Shown: piece after piece, positions 9,441 to 19,700 of the stretch
Layout of the letters: every line of letters starts with the position of its first letter
How positions within the stretch are numbered: position 1 is the stretch's first letter
Assembly (NCBI RefSeq): GCF_002894645.1
Contig: NZ_NCQY01000004.1
Location: 62,001 to 126,000 of the forward strand
Reading direction: 5' to 3'
Length of the DNA: 64,000 nucleotides
DNA from: Salinibacter altiplanensis
Lineage (GTDB): Bacteria; Bacteroidota; Rhodothermia; Rhodothermales; Salinibacteraceae
Program-made: the position numbers and the translations under genes
Notes under the pieces: generated by a model
Told to the model about the DNA's origin: nothing
What the model saw: the letters and a program-made list of their open reading frames with translations, nothing else
The model's database searches: none

Positions 9441-10007
9441 ATGCTTGGTCGCCTGATTCTACTCTTCTTGCTCACGCCCGCTGCGGAGCTGGCGCTTCTC
9501 ATTCAGGTGGATCAGCTCATCGGGTTCTGGGCCACGATCGCGCTGATTGTCGTGACGGGTGTCGTGGGGAGTCACCTGGCCCGTCGGGAGGGACTTTCGA
9601 CCTGGCGCCGCCTCAACCGCCGCCTACAGGCCGGAGACCTGCCCGGAAACGAGCTCGCCGACGGTGTGATCATCTTGATGGCGGGGGCCCTGCTCATCAC
9701 TCCCGGCATTCTGACCGACGTGGTCGGGTTCTCGGGCCTGATCCCGTTCACGCGTGCCCGCCTCCGCAGCGCGCTGATGCGGTGGTTTCAGCGCAAGGTC
9801 GACCAGGGCAGCATGCAGATGCAGTTCGGTGTATTTGGGGGAACGTCCTCCTCCAATTCCGGAGGGCCGAACGTCCCGCCTCGTTCGCCTGGGGGCCCTC
9901 ACCGGTCCGCCCCAGACGATGCGTGGGAGGGTCGTCCTCAGAACAGACCCACCCACACGGATGAGCCCCGGGGAGACGGAGATGGGACTGCCCCGTCCTC
10001 CTCCTAA
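9441..10007 (+). CDS. fxsA: FxsA family membrane protein
   Basis: 188-residue inner-membrane protein of the FxsA family (named for a gene affecting phage exclusion in E. coli). The ATG at 9441 starts directly at the conserved hydrophobic N-terminus MLGRLILLFLLTPAAELALL; the frame upstream is not conserved-looking. Further family features are VVTGVVGSHLARREG and ILMAGALLITPGILTDVVGF, giving about four membrane segments in the first ~110 residues. The C-terminal ~70 residues are disordered, rich in Gly, Ser, Pro, Asp and Arg, a common FxsA tail. Physiological function is uncertain. Confidence 0.9.
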   Translation: MLGRLILLFLLTPAAELALLIQVDQLIGFWATIALIVVTGVVGSHLARREGLSTWRRLNRRLQAGDLPGNELADGVIILMAGALLITPGILTDVVGFSGLIPFTRARLRSALMRWFQRKVDQGSMQMQFGVFGGTSSSNSGGPNVPPRSPGGPHRSAPDDAWEGRPQNRPTHTDEPRGDGDGTAPSSS

Positions 10008-10043
10008 CTCGCCCCCGTACCGCCCCCGACCGGACTGGCGCCC

Positions 10044-10847
10044 TCACCCGCCATGTCCGTTCATGCGTACGTTGACGTCCCAGGCCTGGGCCAACGACGA
10101 GATGAGGTCCCGTTCGGCCCGAGTGAGGTGCCCGTCGGCCCGAGCCACGGTGTGGAGGTCGTCCAGAACCGTCAGGCGATGCGTGCTCGACAGAGCCTCT
10201 TTCAGCGCCTCTACCGAATCGTAGATGAGCCCTTCCTTGGGCTGCTCCGCGTACACCTGTAGGGCCCGGCGCACGACGTCCCGCAGCTCCTTCGCCGATT
10301 GCTCCGGCTGCCACTCCTGGAGTCGCTCCACCATCACGTCCACCGTGCGTGCCGACAGGTCCTCGCCGGCAGCGTGTCCCACGAGGATGTAGAGGAAGGC
10401 CAGCTCGTGGATGAGCCCCCAGTCTTCTCCTCGTCGCTGCACGACCGCAGACGTGTTCTCGAGAAGGTCTTCGCTGAGGGCCTTGAGCGACCACGCCTCC
10501 GCCAGCATGTGAATGAGCCCTTGCTCCCGCTCCAGGAGCACACCGTCGGCCTCCGCAATGCGGATCAGATCTCGTATCGTGTCGCGTCGCTCCGCGGCGG
10601 AGAGGGCCGACGCGAGCGCCTCCACCGCCCGCCGAAACTCAGCTTGGGCCTCTCGCTCGGTGAAAATCGTGGCGGCCTCTACGATTAGATCGTGGACAGC
10701 GGGCTTGTCCATCGACTCCCGCGCCTGGAGGGCGTTTTTGAGAACCCTGAGTTCCTCGTCACTAAGCTCATGGTCCGTGCCGTATGCAAGAGCAATGTAC
10801 ACGACCGCCAAGTCGTGGGTCGTCGTCCAGTCGTCGGGGGCGTTCAT
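10044..10847 (-). CDS. Tandem TerB-like domain protein
   Basis: 267-residue, highly acidic, all-helical cytoplasmic protein. It looks like two consecutive TerB-type (tellurite resistance B / DjlA-like) four-helix modules. The first has HDLAVVYIALAYGTDHELSDEE and later IRDLIRIAEADGVLLEREQGLI. The second has HELAFLYILVGHAAGEDLSART and LDDLHTVARADGHLTRAERDLI. The repeated A-x-ADG-x-L-x-x-E motif is the family's metal-binding-like signature. I start at ATG 10847; the longer open frame upstream encodes non-acidic sequence. It is convergent with fxsA and isolated from other ter genes, so a role in tellurite resistance should not be assumed. Confidence 0.78.
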   Translation of the reverse strand: MNAPDDWTTTHDLAVVYIALAYGTDHELSDEELRVLKNALQARESMDKPAVHDLIVEAATIFTEREAQAEFRRAVEALASALSAAERRDTIRDLIRIAEADGVLLEREQGLIHMLAEAWSLKALSEDLLENTSAVVQRRGEDWGLIHELAFLYILVGHAAGEDLSARTVDVMVERLQEWQPEQSAKELRDVVRRALQVYAEQPKEGLIYDSVEALKEALSSTHRLTVLDDLHTVARADGHLTRAERDLISSLAQAWDVNVRMNGHGG

Positions 10848-11176
10848 GGGGGCGAGCACTGAATTTACGAGACACCGCGCTGCCAGTATACAGAACGACG
10901 GCCCCGAAACGCAACGGGAGGCACGGTGATGACGACCGAGAAGCCCATCTCTCCGGCCACTGCCCGGTCTTTGGGAACAGGGCTCACTGCCCACACCCCA
11001 CAATTTGGAGAACATTTTACAGGGGCCCTTCCCGCCGAGGGTTCAGCACTCCCGCAGTTTCCCTGTGAAACCAGCCGTGGTTCCTTCCCATCAGGGTTGC
11101 ATTCGTCCAGATTCGCTGCCGATGTTGCGTGCACCATTACATCCAGTCCCTGTCCCCTTTCCCCTTCTGTCTCATC
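10848..11176. other. Divergent intergenic region, TerB-like / small membrane protein
   Basis: About 330 bases with no credible gene. It includes a relatively AT-rich patch around 11000-11025 that may hold a promoter. No strong hairpin or known RNA was recognised. Confidence 0.4.
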
Positions 11177-11605
11177 ATGCCCGCCATCGACCCCGACGCC
11201 CTTGAGTCTCAGGTCGCCCAGCGGCTCGACCCGCACGGAAGCGCCGGCGTTCGGGCAGGTCTCTCCGGCGTCGTGGACCTGGACGCCCTGAAGGAAGGCC
11301 GCTACGGAGAGGTGCTCAACGCCATTGACCGGCGCCTGACCCAGGACCGGTACTCGCTGCTGTCGATGGTCGTGGCTGGCATTTACTTTGGGCTGCTGAT
11401 GGGCCTGTGGCTGGTTGACAGCTCCACCTGGGGCCGCATTGCCCTGTGGATCGCCCCTACGCTTTTGGTCGCGGTGTACGGACTGTACACGACCCACCAA
11501 ACCGTACGCCAGATTCGTGACTTGTCGGAGACCCGCGCCCTGATACGGGTTTTGATAGACGCCTCTTCCATCGACAAGCCACCGAACGCCCAGACGGAGC
11601 GCTGA
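11177..11605 (+). CDS. Small two-helix membrane protein, unknown function
   Basis: 142-residue protein with an acidic soluble N-terminus of ~60 residues. Two adjacent transmembrane segments follow (SLLSMVVAGIYFGLLMGLWL and RIALWIAPTLLVAVYGLYT), then a charged C-terminal helix. I chose the ATG at 11177 because the sequence becomes acidic and gene-like there; an in-frame ATG at 11129 is possible. I do not recognise the family. It is 76 bases upstream of the aminopeptidase gene on the same strand. Confidence 0.65.
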   Translation: MPAIDPDALESQVAQRLDPHGSAGVRAGLSGVVDLDALKEGRYGEVLNAIDRRLTQDRYSLLSMVVAGIYFGLLMGLWLVDSSTWGRIALWIAPTLLVAVYGLYTTHQTVRQIRDLSETRALIRVLIDASSIDKPPNAQTER

Positions 11606-11681
11606 CCGACAGCCCCCTCCCCCGTAAACAACCGCTCAGGGCCACGCATCCGAAGCCTTTCTCGCGCATTCCGTTTAGCCG

Positions 11682-13088
11682 ATGTTCGCCCCCACCACGT
11701 ACCGTTCCCGTCGTCGCACACTCGTTGCACAGGAGCGCCCGGAGTCCGGCCTCGTGTTGCTGCTCGGGAACCAGCACACCCCCCGTAACTACGTCGACAA
11801 CCCCTACCCTTTTCAGCAGGACGGAACGTTTCTCTACTATTTCGGCCTCGACCGCCCCAACCTGTACGGGCTCATTGACCTCGACATGGGCACTTCCACC
11901 CTGTACGGCGAAGAGGCGACCCTCGACGATGTCGTTTGGGCAGGAGAGCCTCCCGCCCTCCAGGAGGAGGCCGCTGCGGTCGGGGTCGACACGGTTAATC
12001 CGCCGCCGACCCTCGGCTCTCGACTCACACAGGCCCGTCAGCAGGACCGCACGGTCCACATTCTTCCCCCGTACCGGGATGAACATCGGCTCCGATTGGG
12101 GGAGCTGCTCAATGTCCCCCATGCCCAACTCGACGACGCTGTCTCGGAGCCTCTGATTCAGGCTGTGGTACAGCAACGGTCGGTCAAGTCTTCGGAGGAG
12201 GTGGCGGAAATCGAAACGGCCCTCGAACGAACCGCCCAGGTCCACGCCTGTGCCCAAGCCCATGCGGTCCCGGGTGCGTCCGAACAAGAAATTGTGGGGG
12301 CCATGACCGGCCGTCTGACCGCCGAAGGGAGTGCCTTCTCATTTACGCCGACGTGTTCGGTCCGGGGCGAGGTGCTGCACAACCACTCGTACCCGAACAC
12401 CCTCACGGAAGGAGATCTCCTTCTGGTGGACGCCGGGGCTGTGTCGCCACGCCACTACGCAGGCGACGTTACCCGAGTGACGCCGGTCGCAGGGACGTTT
12501 GCGTCCCGGCAGGAAGCCATTTACAGGGCCGTGCTGTCTGCCCAAGCCGCCGCCATCGAGGCGCTCGCCCCCGATGTGCCCTTTGTCGAGATTCACAAGC
12601 ACGCCGCTCGCACCCTTACGGAACACCTGATCGACCTGGGGCTCATGCAGGGTCCGGCCGAAGAGGCCGTTGCCGCGGGGGCTCATGCGCTCTTCTTTCC
12701 ACATGGCCTCGGGCATATGATGGGCCTCGACGTCCACGACATGGAAAGCCTCGGGGAGGAGTTTGTGGGGTACACCAACGATCAGACGCGTCCGGAGCAG
12801 TTCGGACTGCATGCCCTGCGCCTGGGACGCCCCCTTCACCCCGGATTTGTGGTCACCGTGGAGCCAGGGTGTTACTTCATTCCCCCGCTCATCAAGCACT
12901 GGCGGGCGGAGCAGCGGCACGAACAATTTATCAACTACGAGCGCGTAGAGGACTTCCTTGGGTTTGGCGGCATCCGCATTGAAGACGACTTCTTGGTCAC
13001 CGCAGACGGCGCTCGCGCCTTGGGGGCCGATATCCCGAAGGCCCCGGAAAAGGTGGCCGCCCGGGCCGGCTCTTCTCCCCTCAGTTAG
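11682..13088 (+). CDS. pepP: Xaa-Pro aminopeptidase (M24 metallopeptidase with AMP-N domain)
   Basis: 468-residue metallopeptidase that would remove N-terminal residues preceding proline. The N-terminal ~150 residues match the AMP-N domain (TYRSRRRTL, GNQHTPRNYVDNPYPFQQD). The pita-bread catalytic domain carries the expected metal ligands: VDAGA Asp, DVTR Asp, HGLGHMMGLDVHD His, VEPGCYF Glu and GGIRIEDD Glu. Length and order fit PepP. It has its own apparent promoter space upstream and converges on addA. Confidence 0.94.
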   Translation: MFAPTTYRSRRRTLVAQERPESGLVLLLGNQHTPRNYVDNPYPFQQDGTFLYYFGLDRPNLYGLIDLDMGTSTLYGEEATLDDVVWAGEPPALQEEAAAVGVDTVNPPPTLGSRLTQARQQDRTVHILPPYRDEHRLRLGELLNVPHAQLDDAVSEPLIQAVVQQRSVKSSEEVAEIETALERTAQVHACAQAHAVPGASEQEIVGAMTGRLTAEGSAFSFTPTCSVRGEVLHNHSYPNTLTEGDLLLVDAGAVSPRHYAGDVTRVTPVAGTFASRQEAIYRAVLSAQAAAIEALAPDVPFVEIHKHAARTLTEHLIDLGLMQGPAEEAVAAGAHALFFPHGLGHMMGLDVHDMESLGEEFVGYTNDQTRPEQFGLHALRLGRPLHPGFVVTVEPGCYFIPPLIKHWRAEQRHEQFINYERVEDFLGFGGIRIEDDFLVTADGARALGADIPKAPEKVAARAGSSPLS

Positions 13089-13292
13089 CGTCTTTCTCCA
13101 GCCCCGAGCCGCACGATCTTGCCCCCGGCATGGGCCCCACTTGGGGGAGATCGCCCCGGAAGTGTGCAGCATGAAGCGCGTATTTTGCGGACCGTTCCTC
13201 CCCCAGGCCCCCGCTTCCTGAATCCTGAGAGGCGGGTATGTTGATGTCCAGGGCCCCGGCTGGGAACAGCACACGCTAGCGAGTGGGGCCCC

Positions 13293-16200
13293 CTACTCCA
13301 CCGAGCGACGCGTTGGGGAGAAGGGGGAACCCCGCTCCAGAGGATCGCCGAACAGCCCCACTCCCGCATCTGCAAGCCAGAGCCCTCCTCTCGCGACCGG
13401 CTCGTCAACCACGGCGGCCCAGGCCTCCGCGTATGCTCGAAGCTGCTGCGCGTAGGGATGATCGGGCGGCAGCGCCTCCGGCGGCGCGCCCTGAACCCGA
13501 TCGGTCTTGTAGTCGACGAGCGTCCATTGGCCGTCTCGGCGCCAGGCCAGGTCAATCACGCCCCGTCGCACAACGGGCGTCTCTTCCTGCACGGCGTGGG
13601 CAATCGGGTACTCGCAGTAAAACCGGTTGGCCTCCTGCAGTCGCGCCCAGATGCGGCCGTCCAGAAACCGCTGGACCATCGTCGTGGCCCGCTGGATCAC
13701 ATCGGGCGTCGTCGCCGCTCCCGCCCGTTCGAGGACCGTCGCTACGACGGCCCGATCGGTCCACGGGGCTGGGCGGCCCGTGCGGACGCACTGCTCCAGA
13801 AGCTGGTGGAGTGCGGCGCCGAACGCTTCCCCGTAGCCGTCTTCTCCTGTGGGCCGCATGGCCGGACCGTGCTCGCCTTCGGTGACGGACTCCGTCCGGT
13901 ACGCGGGGCGTGATTGCTCCTCGATTCGGGACTCTCGTTCGGCTCGTCGGGCCTCCAGAGCAGGGGCGGGCGCGTCCGACCGATCGCTGGGGGGCTCCCC
14001 CTCCGGCATCTCTAATTCGGGGACCTCGGCCGCGTCCAGGTGCTCGTAGAGGGGGGCCCAGGGGCCCTCCTTCAGCTTTTCCGGATAGGTCGACACGACG
14101 AGGAGGTTTCGCGCCCGGGTGGCCGCCACGTACAGGAGGCGTCGTCCCTCGGCCGCCTCGTGGCGCTCCTCGCTTTCACGAAAGCTCTCCGCTTGCCCGT
14201 TTGCGGCCGTCTCCCATCCCAGCGGCGGATGTGTCACCCGTTCGCGGTAGCCACTCCCCTGCACAATCGGGGCCACGAGTTCCCCGGCCCCCCGACGAAG
14301 GTGACGACGCACCGACGGGCCACTGCCCCGGCTGTATGGATCGGCCAGGAAGACCACCGGCGCCTCCAGCCCCTTGGCCTGGTGCACGTTCATCACGCGC
14401 ACGGCGTCGCCCCCGCCCGTCTCCAGCGTCATGCCGTCCACGTCTTCGTCCCCATCGACCACTCGCTGCAGCTCCTCCAGCACCTCGGCCCAGCCGAGCC
14501 CTCGGGCGGCAAGATCCTGGACGTAGGTGATCGTACGAAGCACACGCCCGGCCCGGAGCGATCCCTCAGACGGATCCGGGGGATGCGCGGCGCCGGCGAG
14601 CAGGCCCAGGTCGTCGATGATTTGTTCGACGGCGACGCCGGGACGATGCCCACGAACTAGGCGACGCGCCTCGCGCAGACGATCGAAGGCCTCCTCAAAC
14701 CGCCGTGCCGTCGTGGACGGAAGCGCCTCCCCCACAGCCCTCGGCACCGGCTCGTGCATGCAATCGAACCGACCGCCAGCCTGCGAAAACCGGTACAGGT
14801 CGTCGTCGCTCGCCCCCACGAGCGGGCCTTTCAGGTACGCCACGCACGCCACCTCGTCGTCCGGGCGGAGGGCGCAGGTGAGAAGGTCCACAAGGGCCTT
14901 CAGCTCAGCCGCCTCGCCCAGGTCTTCGCTCCCGGTCACAGTGTACGGAATGCTGCGCTCGGCCAGGGCCTCGGCATAGACGGAGAGGCGCGATTTGGTC
15001 CGCGTCAGGACGAGAAAGTCGGAGTAGTCCGCCGTGTCCCCCTCGAGGAAACGTGCGTCAAGGGCTCCACTCCCGTCTCGGGCTCCCCGAATGAAGCGGG
15101 CGATGCGTTCGGCATCCTGCCGGGCGATGTCGGTGCCCCAGTTCCCCCGCACCTTTTCGAGGCTGATCCGACGCACCCCCTCCACGTCTCGACCCGTCGT
15201 CCGCTGGGGGTCGAATGGCGTGTACGTGGCCTGGAGGTCCGTCAGGCCTGGATCGTCGAAGATGCGTTCGAAGGCCTCGTCGCACCAGTCACAGATGACG
15301 TCGAGTGAACGGAAGTTTTTGGTCAGCGTCACGGCCTCGCCGCCGGTCTCTTCAATGCGCTCCCCAACGGCCTCGAACACCTCCATGTCCGCCCGCCGGA
15401 AGCGGTAGATCGACTGCTTGTCGTCTCCCACGATGAAGAGGCTGCCCGGACGCGGGCGGCAGTCGGTCCAGGTCGTCTCGGTCGGGGTGCGGCTGGTGAG
15501 GTAGAAGAGGAGCTCTGCCTGCAGCGGGTCGGTGTCCTGAAACTCGTCGACCAGCAGGCGAGGATGACGCTTCTGAATGGTCGTCCGGAGGCGCGGATGG
15601 TCGCGCAGAAGATCCCGGGTACAGGCGAGCAGGTCATGAAAGGTGAGACGGCCCTCCCTGCGCCGAAGGGAGGCGAACCGGTCCACGGCCGGACGGACGA
15701 ACTCTACGACCTCCTTGTGCACGCAGGCCCGCCACCGGCGCAGGGCCGGCTGCACCACGTCGCGCACCAGCACGGGCAGCTGCTCGTCCCGCAGCGTCCG
15801 CGCCCAGTCGTAGGCGTCCGTCTCGGGGCCGCGCCAGCACTTCAGCGTCACGTCCGCCGACTCCTCGTCGGACACGTCGGCCATCAGCTCGAGCAGCTCT
15901 GCGCGCTGCGCCGGGGTCTCCAGGTTCGTCTGTGCGATCAGCTTCTCCGCCGTGTCCAGCGCCTGCATTGCGTCGTCGCGCCCCTCCGGCAACGTGTCCG
16001 GGCGGTGGGCCTGCCACTCTCGGAGCCGGGCCTGCACCGTCGCAGCCGCCTGCTCCAGCGAAGGGACGGTGTCCGGAGCGTTGATGTACGGCTTCAGCTC
16101 CGGGTGCTCACAGAGCCGTTCGAAGTAGGCGTCCAAGTCCTCCGGCTCCACCCCCAGCCCCGTAAGCACCTCCCTGCGGGCCGGGCGATCGGCCCGCACG

Positions 16201-16703
16201 GCCTGCAGGTAGTCTTGCCAGGCCCGGTCGCGGAGCTCCCGTTCCTCGCGGTCGTCCAGGCCCGCGACGAAGCCAGGGGGCAGATTTGCGGCGATCGGTC
16301 GTTCGCGGAGGAGGCGGGCACAGAACGAATGGATGGTTCCGATGAATGCCTGCTGTGCGTCCTGGAGGGCGGCGGTCACCCGTCGTCGCTGAGCACTCTC
16401 CGCCGGCAGCGCCGCCTGGGCACGCCGCAGCTCCTCGTAAAACCGTTGGCTCATCTCCCCCGCCGCCTTTCGCGTGAAGGTGATGGCCGTCAGGTCCTCC
16501 ACCGACACCCCCGAGCGCACGAGCGCCACCATGCGGGCCACGAGGGCCGTCGTCTTGCCCGAGCCGGCCGCGGCCCGAACAAAGAAGTTCGTGTCCGGCT
16601 CGAAGGCAGAAAGGGACGGTACGTCGTCGTCTCGCCACGGGCCGATCCGTCGGCGAACGGCGGCGTCATCGTATGTTGAGGACACCGAAGAGGGGGCAGA
16701 CAT
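13293..16703 (-). CDS. addA: AddA-type ATP-dependent helicase/nuclease subunit
   Basis: 1136-residue UvrD-like superfamily 1 helicase with a C-terminal PD-(D/E)XK nuclease. Walker A (RAAAGSGKTTALVARM) lies near the N-terminus and DEXQ-type Walker B is LLVDEFQDTDPLQ. The motif GDDKQSIYRFRRAD is present, and the C-terminal nuclease core reads GVIDLAWRRDGQWTLVDYKT. With AddB it would process double-strand DNA ends for homologous recombination. I start at ATG 16703; the upstream frame overlaps addB. addB ends 47 bases before, so the two are co-transcribed. Confidence 0.94.
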   Translation of the reverse strand: MSAPSSVSSTYDDAAVRRRIGPWRDDDVPSLSAFEPDTNFFVRAAAGSGKTTALVARMVALVRSGVSVEDLTAITFTRKAAGEMSQRFYEELRRAQAALPAESAQRRRVTAALQDAQQAFIGTIHSFCARLLRERPIAANLPPGFVAGLDDREERELRDRAWQDYLQAVRADRPARREVLTGLGVEPEDLDAYFERLCEHPELKPYINAPDTVPSLEQAAATVQARLREWQAHRPDTLPEGRDDAMQALDTAEKLIAQTNLETPAQRAELLELMADVSDEESADVTLKCWRGPETDAYDWARTLRDEQLPVLVRDVVQPALRRWRACVHKEVVEFVRPAVDRFASLRRREGRLTFHDLLACTRDLLRDHPRLRTTIQKRHPRLLVDEFQDTDPLQAELLFYLTSRTPTETTWTDCRPRPGSLFIVGDDKQSIYRFRRADMEVFEAVGERIEETGGEAVTLTKNFRSLDVICDWCDEAFERIFDDPGLTDLQATYTPFDPQRTTGRDVEGVRRISLEKVRGNWGTDIARQDAERIARFIRGARDGSGALDARFLEGDTADYSDFLVLTRTKSRLSVYAEALAERSIPYTVTGSEDLGEAAELKALVDLLTCALRPDDEVACVAYLKGPLVGASDDDLYRFSQAGGRFDCMHEPVPRAVGEALPSTTARRFEEAFDRLREARRLVRGHRPGVAVEQIIDDLGLLAGAAHPPDPSEGSLRAGRVLRTITYVQDLAARGLGWAEVLEELQRVVDGDEDVDGMTLETGGGDAVRVMNVHQAKGLEAPVVFLADPYSRGSGPSVRRHLRRGAGELVAPIVQGSGYRERVTHPPLGWETAANGQAESFRESEERHEAAEGRRLLYVAATRARNLLVVSTYPEKLKEGPWAPLYEHLDAAEVPELEMPEGEPPSDRSDAPAPALEARRAERESRIEEQSRPAYRTESVTEGEHGPAMRPTGEDGYGEAFGAALHQLLEQCVRTGRPAPWTDRAVVATVLERAGAATTPDVIQRATTMVQRFLDGRIWARLQEANRFYCEYPIAHAVQEETPVVRRGVIDLAWRRDGQWTLVDYKTDRVQGAPPEALPPDHPYAQQLRAYAEAWAAVVDEPVARGGLWLADAGVGLFGDPLERGSPFSPTRRSVE

Positions 16704-16750
16704 AGCACGGTTCAGGGGTAGGGAAATGCGGCGCGTGGGGGAACCAACGA

Positions 16751-19700
16751 CTACTCGAAGGACGGCGGGGACGGACGCGCCTCGGGATACGTCTTCTCCT
16801 GGAGGGCGGTGCTCCGGGCGGCTAGATCGCGGAAGAGACGGCCGTAGCCCCGGTACCGCCACGCATTGAGGTACCGCGCACGGGGGTGCATGGGAAAGCT
16901 TCCCGTGGCGGACAGGGTACTCAGCCGATCCAGAAGCCGCTCAATCTCCGTCCGGAACCGATCCGGGGCAAAGGCGAGCCGCGTGCCCCGTTCTCGGGTC
17001 GTCGGGAAGTAGTAGCCGGACGTGCCGACCGTCTCGTCCATCAGTGTAGTGAGCGCGTAGGCGTAAAGGGCCCACTGCAATTGGGTCCCGTCCGCGGTGG
17101 GATCGCCCTCTTCGAAGGAGGAGGCCCTGCCGGTCTTGTAGTCCCAAACCGCCAGGTCGCCCTCCGGCCCGCGGTCCACCCGGTCAATCCGTCCTCGGAG
17201 CGACATTCCGCGTCCCTTCACCGGAATCGTAACGGCTCCGAAGTCATCCTCCTGACGCCGGTACGGCCCGTAGCCGAACCCGACTTCGTGGTGCAGCGGG
17301 GCGTGGGTGCGGCAGTGCTCCGTTTCGGCCCGCAAGAACACGAGCACGTCCTCCCACAGCCGACGGAATGCCGCCGCCTCCACGACCTCGCTCGGGGGCG
17401 CGACCTTCTCGGTTTCCCGCTCGAATGCGTCTTCGAGAACGGCTTCGAGGAGCGACTCGTGCTCGGGCCCGGGCCGCTCATCACGCTTCTCAAGGGCCGT
17501 CATGAAGGCCTCGAAGGTGGCGTGGAGAATGCTTCCACGGCGAAGGGCATTGAGCCAGGGCTCGTCGTCCAGCGCCGGTTCATCGAGGGGCTCGACCCCC
17601 AGGACGTATTTCAGAAAATACAGGTAGGGAGTCTCGGCGAAGGTCTCCAGTCGGCCCGCCGACATGGGCTCCCCGTTCTCCCGGTCCCGGAGAAAATCCA
17701 GTTCCGGGTACGTTCCCGCCTCCAGCAGCCCGTCGTGCACCGTGTAGCTGTCGCTCTGGCGGGCTTGTCGGGCAGCCTCGCCACGCCGCCCCCACGGGTA
17801 GCAGTCCTGAAGCGCGTCCCGGGCGGTGCCCGATCTTGCATCTCCCCTGTTTCGCCCCCGACGACACGTCAGCCACGATTCCATGTCGGTCAGGCACATG
17901 CGTTCGCCGGACGGCACAATCCCTTCAACGCGTTCGGACTCGACCAGGCGGGTCTCCTCCAGTCGCAGAAAAAGCGGGGCGGGATGTCGCTCCTCCCCGC
18001 TGTCGAGGTCGAAGATGCGGGTGTAAAGCGCTAGGGATCCGTCGTGCCGCGCGAGCGCCTGTTCGCGGTGCCATTGTGCCTCCTCCGAAGCCGAGCGACG
18101 CTCGGGCAATTCGCCTTCGAGGGACGCGTTGAGCGCACGGCGGTCCGGATCACGGAGCATGGCGTCTTCCACCGCCGCCGTCGACAGCGTGTCGCTGTCC
18201 ATGCCCACGATGTAGAGGTGCGACCGGTCGCCGTACCCGGCACTTTCGAGCGGCACGACGTGCGCAGTGCCGGGGCGCGGGTGCTCGGCCCGCACGTGCT
18301 GTCCCTCCAGCCAGCGCCGGAGGAGTGCGGCGAGTTGTGGGCCGGACGCCTCGTAGTCCACCGGACCATGGGCGAGGCGGTCGAGGCGCTGCCAGAGAAC
18401 AGTGCGGGCCGCCTCGTCGAGGGTCCGCTCCGTCTCCGGCGTGTCTTCGGGAGGCGGGTCGACGGGCCCAAACCGCTCCACGAACTGCTGGGCCCTCGTC
18501 GCCATCTCTTGCACGGAGCCCTCTCGCGGAACGAGATCCAGCAGGGCCTCCACGAGTCGGTGTACAAACTGGAGCGCCCGCCGCTGCTCCCGATCCTGCT
18601 CCGGATCAAGACCACGCTCTTCTAGCTTCTCGATGCGGTCGTCGATTTCTCCAACCGCCGCCCCGAGTGCCTTCGCGTATCCTTCGCGCCCCGGCTCGTA
18701 CCGTCGCCCGGCGAGCAGCGTGGCGACGTCGTGGGCTTTGAGGGGGACGGCCCCGATCGTGCTCTCAATCTTGGCGCGGACCCGATCGATGCGGAGGTGC
18801 CCGCTCCGCAGCATCCGAATCAGGAGCACCGGGTCGAAGCCTTCGGTCCCCCACTCCAAAAACCCAAGCAGCGCCGTGCCGGTGCGCGTCTGCTCCGCAG
18901 GGACCCCCGTCGCGAGGGACACCGGCAGGCCCACCCGCGCGGCCCGATCGGCAATCAGGGAAACGTAGGGCTGCTCCCTCGCGACGGCAATCTCGACCTC
19001 GCCGAACGGCACTTCCGCGTCGAGCAGGTCGCGAACCAGCGCGTTGACCTCGTTCCCACTCCCAACCGCCCGGCGCACGTGGACCTCTTGAATCGTCTCG
19101 TTCGCGGTTCGCCCGGTCGACGGCGGTGCAACGTCCGCCATGCGCGCGGCCGCCGTCTGCGGAGGGGGCGCCTCCGGCCGCGGGTGCCCAATCCGATAAA
19201 AAGCCCCGGCCGCCGACCGCACTGCACACAGAAACTGATGGGCCTCCTCCGGAAGTTTTACCGCGTCGCAGACCGCCACCACCGCGGACTCCAGGGCCGG
19301 AGACGCTCCTTCCCGCACGTGCTCAGCGGCCCACCGGAAGACCTGCGCGTCGTCGTACAGGTCCTTTGTGTCGAGCACCGTCAGGTACCGCTCGTAGCAG
19401 GCCGCCACGACCCGAAACGTTGCCGACGCGTCCTCGGTCTCGGCTCGCTCCTGCACGTCGGCCAGCGGGACCCCGTTCCGGCGGAGCGTCTCGATGGCTT
19501 CGGCAACCGTATCGGCCAACTGCTGAGGCCCGGGCAGCCCGTCGAGCCGTCCTCGGCGCTGCAGCTGCTTCAGGAGGCGTGCCGCCAAAAACGGCCGTCC
19601 CCCGACCGGCAGCTCGCTCCGTCCCGACGCAAGAATGCGGGGCTGCGCCACCTGTTCAGCGTGGTGGCGCACGATGCGGGTTGCGACCCCAGCCCATCCA

